From assembly GCA_910574455.1 (NCBI GenBank), contig CAJSYZ010000005.1:7750001-7814000 (forward strand): 64,000 nucleotides of DNA, written 5' to 3'. Numbering within the stretch: position 1 is the first letter of the stretch; each line of letters starts with the position of its first letter. Under the pieces are notes generated by a model. That model was given only the letters and a program-made list of their open reading frames with translations. It searched no databases and had not been told where the DNA came from. This stretch comes from Trichaptum fuscoviolaceum. Its lineage: Eukaryota > Basidiomycota > Agaricomycetes > Hymenochaetales > Trichaptaceae. Of the stretch, positions 23,607 to 32,867 are shown piece after piece. The translations under genes were made by a program, and so were the position numbers.

Positions 23607-24517
23607 ATGGATCCTAGTCCATCGCAAGTCATGAATGATCCTAGTGTACGGCAGTTCGTCATGGATAGCATCAAATGGGTGCGCTTTCACACAAACGTTC
23701 TCGATGCCTGGGACTAATGATGTGATTCTTATCCAGGTTGATGTTAAGAATGACATTGATGCCATCAAAGACAAGATTGAAGGTGGGACCCACGAAGGCC
23801 GTACAATGTACATTAGCCGCGAACCTTACAGCAAAGACCCTGAGGAGATGCGTGAGTAGCTCTGTGTTGTTCATCTTTTGCCACCCACTGCCCCCGTACC
23901 TTCATTAGTCGTAGGTCACTGTAAAGCTGGTCTCGCCGTATATATTCATTATACAGGAAATTTGGATTGGGTAAGTCGTCACAGTAAAGGTCCCCGCTAT
24001 CAAAATAACTACTAATATATTGTTCAACAGTCCTATGGTGGTTTTCAAGTAGCAACTGGCGATGCACGCTATTTTCACTGGGTCCCACAATCCGGGAACT
24101 TCAATTTATTCAATTTCCCTGTGAGACAGGGTATACCGGTCCCGTATGTGTTTATGCTGCGCTTTTCTTTAACACGCATTTACAGTGAATTGAACAATTA
24201 GAGCGGGAGAGATTCATGGAAAGTTAGCATATATTGCACGGGCCCACTTTCCAGAGGTTTGGGGTCATAAGAGTACTAAAGATATCTTATGCTACCCTAT
24301 ACTTGAAGGCGAACGAGGTGGGCTGACTGTAGTCAATTTTACTTTTGAAAGAAAACTAATCAACTTCACCACTAAAGTGCGGACCGGTTTCTTCGACGAG
24401 CTTGATTCGGAAGAATATGAAGTACTCGCATACATTGGGCCTCCTCCGCCAATGCCAAAGCTACCCTTTATGGACGTCGGAGATATGTTCAAACAGGGTG
24501 GAGGATTCGGATTTTGA
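23607..24517 (+). CDS. DM9/DUF3421-like protein, copy 2
   Basis: Exon 1 (23607-23678) encodes MDPSPSQVMNDPSVRQ and ends in SIKW. Exon 2 starts at 23737 and carries IEGGTHEGRTMYISREPY, the first DM9-like module. Later exons give VGHCKAGLAVYIHYTG, then GDARYFHWVPQSG. After an intron beginning GTATGTG, the second module follows (AGEIHGKLAYIARAHFPEV, CYPILEGE). A last intron (GTGGGC...AAAG, 60 nt) can also be read through in frame; homology with copy 3 favours splicing. The end is EYEVLAYIGPPPP and QGGGFGF. No signal peptide. Two glycine-rich YIxRA modules suggest a small carbohydrate-binding protein of the DM9/DUF3421 type, but this needs profile support. Confidence 0.62.
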
Positions 24518-24971
24518 CCCTCTAGACATGAGATCAAGTACGAGCTACTGGAAGAATAGATGTGGTATGATGGTAGAAGACATCAATCGTGAGTTGAAGA
24601 TGGAACACATGTGCAGTCTTGTGCGAGTTCTATGTATGCAGACCATATGCAATTTTTTCGCGATTATCTGGCAGATTGGTGCTTCGCGACGACGCCGCGA
24701 ATGAGGGTAGTAGTTCCGCATGCAACTACTACAAGTTAAAGCCCTACTGCATCTCGAATGAACTTGAAGATTTGGTGCAAAGTTTGGAAATATATTCACA
24801 CGGCGGCAGATGCCACTCAGGCTGGCACGGGTCGAACTGGTCTTGAATTCTGCTCTGAAGAGACGGACGGTGACCTTGAAATGGGGCACAGCGGCCGGCA
24901 TCGTCAAACATATCCTTATCAACTCTAACGAGGCAGCCATTTGACCCGCTACAGTCTGAGTGGCATTCAAC
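24518..24971. repeat. Spacer between DM9-like gene and P450 fragment
   Basis: Shared with the left arm (805-1246) and with 60517-60974. Only shadow frames are seen. It likely includes the 3' UTR of the DM9-like gene. Confidence 0.45.
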
Positions 24972-25195
24972 ATGTCCTCATCTCCAAACATCCCGCCCAT
25001 CGTCTCCAAATCGCTGAACGCTCTTGCGAAAGTAAACATAATCCTTCGTCTCCGCGCTCGTCCTCTACCGTCTCACCTCCTTCATCCTCTTCCGTCTTCC
25101 CCTCCGGATATGCTCGCAGGGTATCTTGACAAGTACTTCGCGCCCGATGGCATCCCGTGGCAGGAGAGCGCCCACTGCAAGTGGAACCGGCAGAG
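24972..25195 (+). pseudogene. Decayed cytochrome P450 5' end (right arm)
   Basis: Opens MSSSPNIPPIVSKSLNALAK, matching the first residues of the P450 at 55597-58121 (MVSPPEMPPVISETLNALAN). It ends with DKYFAPDGIPWQE. The hydrophobic anchor between these is frameshifted into arginine- and proline-rich sequence, and the segment after PWQE is unrelated. No heme-binding region follows. It lies about 450 bp after the DM9-like gene. Confidence 0.8.
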
Positions 25196-25251
25196 AGGTT
25201 CGTGCGGGATGGTAATGCTCGTACTTAATTTGAAAGGATTGGTGGCTTGAT

Positions 25252-25916
25252 GTGGCCCTTAGCGCTACATCTCTAGTTATGACCTGTTCTATGTCGACGA
25301 GCCTGCTTGCTCCTTTCTCAGAGCGGTCAGCTCTGACCGCCTCTCCAGATTCAAGTTCTGTCTCCTTCGACAGTCAAAGAAACGCCCTGAGCGGAGAAAT
25401 ACATGAGATGGTATGTTCTCCCGGCAAAATGGGTATCCCCACTTCGTGCTCGACTCGATCCCTGTGCACTTTGCTCTGTACTTTCGGCTTGATCTCGTCA
25501 CTTATTGAACTTTGGCCCCAGGCACGCACATTATCACTCGTGGGTGTTTGGTCGTCGATATTCGGACTCGGATTCGGACGTCTGCACTGCCAGTGGGCAG
25601 CTGGCTGTGGCTGTGGCTGTGGCTGTGGCTGTGGCTGTAGTAAGGGGTCCAGGATCGGCCATCGCTCAGACTCGCGGTTACTCATCACTCTACTCTCGAG
25701 GTCTGCCCGTGCCTGAATGGCCTTCAAGCGGCATAAGTGAGGCCACTAGTCTGGGGAGGGGATGTGACAAGTCTCGACCACGTCCAGCGTGAGGCTTGAC
25801 TACTATGTCGGTATAGTTCGTCCCTGACGATTTACTCACTCACTCACCGATACGAGACATCAGACCCGGAATGAAGATTGATACATACGTAACTATCGCA
25901 GCATCGTTGCATCGAT
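25252..25916. repeat. Tail block of the repeat unit with hexanucleotide microsatellite
   Basis: A 154-codon frame (25252-25716, plus) is open here and at 61255-61719, and in part in the left arm. It contains a translated (GGCTGT)n microsatellite at 25603-25638 and a perfect short palindrome near 25326, so it is probably not a gene. The left arm has far fewer hexanucleotide units (about 140-165). The block ends at the insertion site of the Mutator-like element. Confidence 0.55.
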
Positions 25917-26228
25917 CGATCACCACACACCATATGCTGCATCGTATTCTGTCATGACAGTGTATCCGATTCAATCCTTATTTGGAAGGGTATCCGATAC
26001 TTTACCATATTTGGAAAGTGTGGTGCAAAATGTAAAAAAAATTGGGCTGGGATAGCGTTATATTCAAAACCTGTATTTACTATTACATGAGACTACTTAT
26101 TTACTACTTACAATGGCGAGGCGTTCCATACGCATGTCTACCGAGTCGGCGGGTGCGGGCTGGGGGCTGTTCGATCTTCAACTTCTTCTCGTTGTCGAAT
26201 CGAACTGCTGACACGAAGGCGGAATCAG

Positions 26229-27808
26229 CTAGGATGGGGCGCCAGCGCTGAAGCTGATAGGGATTGTCGACGAGAACGCGCTTGCTGATGTAGGCTTCAG
26301 TCTTGATTTTCGGAGCTTCACCTTGTTTGCAACCTGAGTCCAGTTCCTGTAGTAAATTTCATTAACAAGCATACTTCGAAGGACAAGCCACTTACACATC
26401 ATTGAAGAAGATGCTATCCTTAGCATCTTTCATCGAGATGCAACGGTCGAGGTCCTTGGAAAGTAACCTTAGTATCAACGTGTAGGCCGGGTAGAAGTCT
26501 TTGCTGAACTACTTGGGAGAAAGAGTGTCGTCGAGAAGCCGTCCCCTGTTGATGGTTCCGATCACGGCCACGGAACAGATGCTGGAGGGTCAATCAGTGA
26601 GTGTCGAAGGCCATCAGGATATGAATAAAACTCACTCTTCCAAAGGGGTGCCTCACCTACAACGCGCTCTCCGCCTTTGAATGCCAATGCGAAATTCAGA
26701 GTTCCTTTCCCCTTCAAGAACAAAACAACCATTATCAGTGAAAGACTACATCTCTTCTGATAAAGGAGATAGGTGGACTCCGGGAATGTACGAAAGGCTG
26801 GACGAGGCTGGACGACGGGCAAGAGATGATGAGGCTCACCCGCGGCGCAGACGAGAAAGAAGCAGTGGTGGACATAACAGAAGAGGAGGCACCAGAGATT
26901 CATGAATGTCGACTTCAGCCGATCACTACAAGCCAGATCCTCCGGTCATAGACTCGTACACCTCAATTCGAGATAGTGGCAGGAGATGGGCGCCTCGGGA
27001 CCGTGACTCTCGTTCTCCTCTCCGAGATCGAAAACGCGAGCATTCTCCTGCACGCACGCCTTCACTATTGCCCTCATATATACCCCGCCCGCCATCATCT
27101 CGCTCGTTGGCGCCTCCGACCCGCCCTTCGCGAGAACGACCCAAGCACCGCCTTCCAACTCCTCGCGTCGCGGCGATAGTTTCGCCTCCAAGAATCGAGT
27201 ACTCCAATGGTAGATAACACCGACGGAGAAGCAGACAACCTTATACAAGAAGTGTTCATCGCAAGGCATCTTTGGTGCCATATACCCAGGAGTGCGTCAC
27301 TCACCTGATGTATGACACCGGAAGTCGTCGGTTCCCATAGCCTCAAAACCGTTGCCCATGATGTGTTGGAATACGTACCCTAGTCCAAAATTGCCAATGG
27401 CTAATCGCCCGTGTTCGTCCAGAAAGATGTTCTCGGGCTTGATGTCGCGGTGGAAGATGTTGTGATCCTGTATGACGTTCACGGCGTGTCAGCCGGAAGA
27501 ACAAAATCGATCAGAGGAAGGAAGGACGTACAAGCTGTGCCATGAGGAACTTAACCTCGTGCATCCGGAATAAAGTCTTTGAGTAGTCCGTGGCGTCCCT
27601 CAGGTTGCCTCCGGGAGCAAGACCTTGTACGATCGTGAAATTGAGCGGATCTATGAAAAATTCTATCAAAGGGGGAGTTGTCGTCAAAAGAAGAAAGGAT
27701 GCTCTTCTCTGTAGAGCTCCCGGTGCTCTCTAGCCACACGCGAGGTGCAACCGGAACTCGGAGCAACTTCAGTTGACCGTGGGAGTAACACGGTCTTGTG
27801 ACTGTCAA
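26229..27808 (-). pseudogene. Degenerate serine/threonine protein kinase gene inside the element
   Basis: Minus strand with introns. Recognisable kinase parts in order: PLNFTIVQGLAPGGNLRD and FRMHEVKFLMAQLV (hinge to helix E), then after an intron DHNIFHRDIKPENIFLDEHG (catalytic loop with intact HRD and N). Next come AIGNFGLG in place of DFG, GYMAPKMPCDEH in place of APE, YKVVCFSVGVI (helix F), and near the end SIFFNDV and NWTQVANKVKL. The metal-binding Asp of DFG is Asn, the APE Glu is Lys, and a one-base frameshift appears near 27650. The glycine loop was not found. It resembles common Agaricomycete Ser/Thr kinases and appears to be captured cargo that is decaying, or less likely a pseudokinase. 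Confidence 0.75.
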
Positions 27809-28029
27809 ACAAGCACGCGTCAGTCATGTGCTTTGCATGAGGGCGGGCTCCATTCTTCCATTTATGGTATGATATGACCTGCCGAAGCCTACCCGAAATA
27901 TAGTGATTTCAGTAACACTTAAGGCTTCCCGAAGGCAATTAACTACGCTTTCTCTTCCCCTTCGCCTTCTACATTGCTGCGGAAAGGTTTGTCTGTCTTT
28001 TTCTCGAGTACGACGGAAACTGATTCTTT

Positions 28030-28520
28030 GTGTGAGCTCAAGCGCCTCATGGATACGTCAAACTTCTTGCAACACCTGTGTCGGACGAGGCCTTATTCGT
28101 GCCACCCGACTTACTGCTCAAGGCCTTGCAGACGCGTTTCACTTTGAAAGCAGCAGATGCCACCTGCTATATCAAAGCCCATTGGCTGTTGCCGACATCC
28201 GGGGTGTGGAACGGAAGTAGGTGAGTTGTGCACTTCAATGACTATTTACATGGGTGGCACTATATGGAGACCTTCGGTCGGCTTGGCCTTCCTTGTGGGC
28301 TTGTCAAGGCGACTCATCAGAGGCTATGCCCCCCTTCGGTTGTGGGCTTGACTTGTCGGTCCCTAGACAACTCGAGTCTCTCTAGAGCAAGGGCCTTTTC
28401 AGCGAGCTCAAGGGTGGCTTCTCCCACAAGAACCTGCCAGCCCAAATTTTCACTATGGCATCCTTCGAGGAAGCTTTTCTTTTCAGATTACAACAACAGA
28501 AGCAAGTGAGCGGGAGCGCA
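28030..28520. repeat. Diverged repeat shared with 13300-13870
   Basis: Matches in patches, including GACGAGGCCTTATTCGTGCC (about 28085), ACATGGGTGGCACTAT (about 28247) and GGCTTCTCCCACAAGAACCT (about 28417). It lies inside the Mutator-like element. Product unknown. Confidence 0.55.
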
Positions 28521-28989
28521 GGAACAAGTCTTGTGTAACTCTTCTTACATTTGTAAGTTTTGCCCCCTCCCTCTTCCAAGAGTTGTTGTCTGACCTTTTT
28601 TGCCCTCCATTACTTTGAGCATCCGATGCAGATTAGCTGTCCGTTACAATTCAGGTATCCGATACAAGCCATGTATCCAATAATAAGTTAAGTATCCGTT
28701 ACATCTCAAACATAATATTATGCTAATAATATCTCTCCTTCTGTTTCCTATTTCTCTCTAATTTTGCTATCAAATCTTTGATTTCTTGCTTTATTGACTC
28801 TCCCTCTCACGACACAAATTTATTTACCTGTCTGTACCAAACATTGCACTGTACATATATATTTACACCTGAAATGACATGAGAAGATTCTACTAAATAT
28901 GGCATTGAATCGGATAACCTTCCAAATAAGGAAATGAATCGGATACACTGTCATGACAGAATACGATGCAGCTTATAAACTGAGGTGCC

Positions 28990-29345
28990 TGCATCGATAT
29001 ACAATATTGACAGACACGGCAACATCGCCATGCATCAAAACTCGGAGACTGATACTGAGGTCAATCGAGCTTGGTGGTGGAACGCCAGATCGATTATCGT
29101 CTACGCGGCCAGGTGCGTATGTATTAATATGGAAGTGCCAGCAACCCATACTGCTATGAACAACTGCAGAGAAAAAGAAGACGGAGAGTGAGTCATTGCC
29201 TCGCTTGGAACCTAAGCGCTGTGAGGTCTGTTTCCGTTCTCGTCACCCCGGAGAAGGAAGACGAGTTCTGCTCCCGGTGCCTGTCCTGTCGTGAACGTTA
29301 GGACGTGACGTGTGTACTCTGTCCTAGGCTGGGCGATAAATACCG
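28990..29345. repeat. Tail block of repeat unit resumed after the element
   Basis: From the second target copy onward this follows 61911-62270 closely (ATACAATATTGACAGACACG and onward), up to the TAAATACCGAGATTGTCAGC box. Confidence 0.8.
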
Positions 29346-30700
29346 AGATTGTCAGCCTATGTCTACCCGGCCAACTTGAGAAGGAATCCGAACGCCCATG
29401 GACGGCCCTCGTCTCTGCGCATCGACTCGTGCCATTCCGAGTCGTGTCCACCCTTCGCAGTGTTGTGCTCAGGCTGCGCTTCGCCGCCTGCTGCCAGTGG
29501 ATTTATAGCTATTGCCATCTTGCGTAGGGGGAGCCACATACCACAGCGTCTACTACCATCTCTATCCCTGACTCGTCCCCATCAATTTCGTTCTCACCCT
29601 TCAGGGCTCTACGCACCAGCAAGAGGCGCCCACTGGGAATTCAGAGAATCGACTGCGCGTATCCTCGCTGCCACTGCCAGCGGTGGCGACTCTGGCACCC
29701 ACTACATCTGATCTTCAATCGCGATACATAGATCGCAGACGATCTTAACTCGAGGGCTTACTTGGGATCAAATCCAGCCTAACCTCCTCCCTGGGGTGCG
29801 TTCGAGTATCAATACATGCACCTTGACAACTGGCACCATCGCCATGCGCCATACCAGCTTAAGTGACAGAGCCCATCCGAGTCGGCCCGGCGACCCATCC
29901 AGTTTGACACTCAAACGACACATATAACAGAGAGTCGGAGTCTACTCGCAACCCGTCGGCGTCCTCGTTCCTGTGGCGCTATCGATTATCGAAACGCACT
30001 TTATGGACAGCTCGTGATGACGCACGTAAAGTGTCCGAGTCCGTCTCGCCCATCCTATCCCTTTTGAACATTCGAGATTCCATACGCGCCTATCTGTCAA
30101 GCCGCAGCAGCTCTTAACTCGCGCAGGACAGTAACCGAGTACCGACGGCCTTACATGAAGACACACTGTCTAAATTTGAACGTATGCTCGCTGCCCACTG
30201 GATATCACTCATTTTCCCTCCCTCCGAGCCGTCTCTGCATGTCGTCCATGATTTTTATAGGAGACAGCAATCACGCTCGAAACGCCGTTCCTGAGATGCG
30301 CTCTCTGTGACATCTGTGCTTCGACAGACGACCAAACGACCGGTAGACCGGTAGAATACACGTCTCCTCTCACTACTCGCTGATGCGTGCGCCTTCATGT
30401 TGTGCCGTAGCTGTATTCTTATTGTGGAGTGCGCTCTTCGACTACTAGGGCAGACACGCACTGGCACGACTGCCGTCTATCTGTCAAGCAATCCAGGGTC
30501 TAGGCGTTCTTTTGGCTGGAATATCTCGTAGCTCGTAACCATCACTGTCGCTCGTAGACACCAGGGCCTTACACAGCACTCACATTTGCCGGTCCTGGGC
30601 TCAATTCAGTGACTGAAACCTCCATGAATCACGCGCCCGGGGCCAGACGAAGGGCCCTGTACTCCGTCCATCCAAATTTCCACCCTTGTCGCATCAGTTA
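29346..30700. repeat. Diverged head block of a next repeat unit
   Basis: Continues with patches that match 18165-19560 in the same orientation. Examples are GCCCATGGACGGCC, CTCTGCGCATCGACTC, GACCAAACGACCGGTAGA and ACACCAGGGCCTTAC. Divergence is much greater than between the arms, with many indels. No genes are seen. Confidence 0.7.
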
Positions 30701-31558
30701 CACAATAAATATCTAAGCGGATTTGTGCGATATCAATTGAGCTAAACTCCTCGATTGACGGCTTGAAGACGGATGTGACGCAGCCAGCGAATTGCGGAAA
30801 AGCCATCGTCATGACTCCTCCGACTAGAGGAACTATGTACGTGTTGGTGGATGCGAACACGAGTCACCGTCTGAAGAGACTATCTATAATGGTTGGTCGA
30901 ACAAATGGATGAGCATGACGACTCGGACAACGACGGCCCGGGAGCACGCGCTGCCAGCCCTTTAGTATCTCTGCCTTTAGGCTTTTCCGCATCCGCTATT
31001 CATATCGGCTACTTCAGAGCCAGAACCTTAAACCCTCTTTTCTGCTCGAACTTCTTGTTTGCTTACTTATGGAAACCCCGACATATGATGCCTTCATAAG
31101 GTCGACTAGCCAGACCGATATCGTCCATAGGCGGAAGTTACTTCGGTAAGAATGAGTCACAAGGTCATAGCTCCTGAACCTGATGCACGCGATTCTCTTC
31201 TTCTTACTTGTCCGTCACATACAGAGCAGAGAACAAATAAACAAATACGCAATTGACTTCGTTGGACTCCATTCAATAGCACCCACACTCGACACCTGCT
31301 TCTTGCGCACCTGTGGGGGGGCTTACGGCGCATAGCGGTCCGTCGGACATCCCCGATTGACGTAGGATACAAGATCTGCAATACGAGCTACCTCGGAATA
31401 ACTCATGGCAACGGCATCTCTGTACTTCGCTCAAATGACCAAGTATGTGAAGGCATGATTTTCCGTGGAATTACTTCCGAATTTCTACTTAACTCGAATG
31501 CCCACCATCATGTACGAAGACAAGTTTGTTGAGGACGAGTCCTGGACAAAGCGCCATC
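30701..31558. other. Non-coding region upstream of the GH53 gene
   Basis: Short frames only. It should contain the promoter of the galactanase gene. No clear TATA box was singled out. Confidence 0.35.
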
Positions 31559-32746
31559 ATGCAGCTCCTCTCGTGCGCTTTTCTCTCTATTCTCTAAACA
31601 CTTGCATCCGCGCTTCAATTCCACGGTGCGGACATCTCCTCCCTTCTCGTCGTTGAAGGTCAAGGCGTACACTATACGGACGGTGGTGCACAGAAGCCGT
31701 TCGAGACAATTCTTGCTTCCCATGGCGCCAACATTGCTCGTATTAGAGTCTGGACGGCTGGAGATTACACATTAGCGAAGGGTTTGGAGCTCGCGAAGAG
31801 GGCTAAGGCTGCCGGGATGGCTTTGCTCATTGATTTGCACTACAGTGACACATGTGCGTTCTCCTTCCTCTGCGATTCTTTGTTTCATTAGCTGACGACA
31901 GTGGCGACAGGGGCTGATCCAGGACACCAATCCATCCCTGCTGGCTGGCCAACAGACCTTTCGGGTCTCAACACCCAGATTTATACATATACAATGAACC
32001 TCGTCAATTCGTTCTCATCCCAAGGCACACCCATTGATTACATCGAGATCGGAAATGAGATCAACGATGGCCTCCTCTGGCCCGTCGGGCGTATCTCCGT
32101 CAATGGCTTTCACCCCACCTCAGAGCTTCTCCATTCTGCTATCTCTGGCGTACGAGCGGCGTCATCTTCAACGAAGACGGTGATTCATATTGCAGACGGC
32201 TGGGATTCTAGCGGTGTCAACTACTTCTACAACGGCATCTTCGTCTCAGGTGCTCTGAGCACGAGTGATGTCGACGTCATGGGCTTCTCTTTCTATCCAT
32301 TCTACGGTACCGGTGCGACATTAAACAATTTGAAGAGCACTCTGACCGGAATGGTCAATAAGTTCAACAAGGTAACACCATGAAGGTTCCTTTTGTTACC
32401 ACTGACACTCACAACATCGTAGCCGATCATGGTAGTCGAGACGGATTGGCCAGAATCCTGTTCTTTAGTTGCGCTGAGCGAGCCCTCCATACCAGTCTCA
32501 GCGTCGGGCCAGTCTACTTGGGTGAAGGATGTTGAGAATGTTCTCTCTGGACTTCCAAATGGGCGAGGAATCGGCATCTCGTACTGGGAGCCAGGTTGGA
32601 TTGGAAACGCCGGTCTTGGCTCATCTTGTTCTGTGAGTTTGTTTTCATGACTCGCATGGTTGCGTATGTTGACCATTGAATAGGATGCTTTACTTGTCAA
32701 CGGTAACGGCAGTACAAGGTCGTCAATTGGCATTTTTGCGTCGTGA
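31559..32746 (+). CDS. GH53 arabinogalactan endo-beta-1,4-galactanase, early stop in signal peptide
   Basis: The mature enzyme starts ALQFHGADISSLLVVEGQG, the usual GH53 opening. Further blocks are NIARIRVWTAGDY, LLIDLHYSDTWADPGHQ (joined across an intron ending at about 31913), YIEIGNEINDGLLWP with the acid/base Glu after Asn, and MVVETDWPESC with the nucleophile Glu. It ends GIFAS at TGA 32744-32746. Length from QFHG, about 330 residues, is normal. Three GT-AG introns are seen. The enzyme would cut beta-1,4-galactan side chains of pectin outside the cell. The signal peptide begins MQLLSCAFLSIL at 31559, but codon 13 is TAA (31595-31597), in frame with the enzyme and with no AG available for an intron. 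As read, the gene is null, unless this is a sequencing error or another upstream exon is used. Confidence 0.85.
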
Positions 32747-32867
32747 TGGATGTCGTTCTCTGCATAAAGTGCTCAGATAGTCCATTGTGTGGTCTAAACT
32801 CTACAAGTTTGTAAGATTTGGAAGAATAATAGAGCACTGCGGCTCTGTGGCAGCCGTATGCGTTTCT

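Larger units (their letters stand above)
18165..25916. repeat. Right arm of large inverted repeat
   Basis: This is the inverted copy of 7595-1, extending past it by about 125 bp because the left arm is cut by the window. Order on the plus strand: head block, LRR gene, intergenic block, DM9-like gene, P450 5' fragment, tail block. The unit is interrupted at 25917 by a Mutator-like element and resumes at 28990. Confidence 0.93.
25917..28989. mobile_element. Mutator-like element with 9-bp target duplication
   Basis: The 9-mer TGCATCGAT lies on both sides (25908-25916 and 28990-28998), and the empty site with one copy is seen at 61911-61919. The ends are inverted repeats of roughly 85 bp or more. 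They share GCTGCATCGTATTCTGTCAT and several TATCCGAT motifs, which also recur inside at 28620-28700. The outermost 25 bp match less well. A 9-bp duplication with long inverted ends fits the Mutator superfamily. No transposase frame is seen. The interior carries a degenerate kinase gene and a block shared with 13300-13870, so it is a non-autonomous, gene-carrying copy. Confidence 0.85.

Noticed and set aside
25252..25716. 154-codon frame conserved at 61255-61719 and in part at 52-489
   Set aside because: The frame runs through a hexanucleotide microsatellite, differs in the left arm by frame-relevant indels, and has no splice or motif support. Conservation reflects recent copying of the unit.
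18165..25916. LTR retrotransposon with the tail blocks as LTRs
   Set aside because: Tail blocks do flank the unit directly, but no reverse transcriptase, integrase, primer site or TG...CA ends were seen, and the inner genes are ordinary cellular types.
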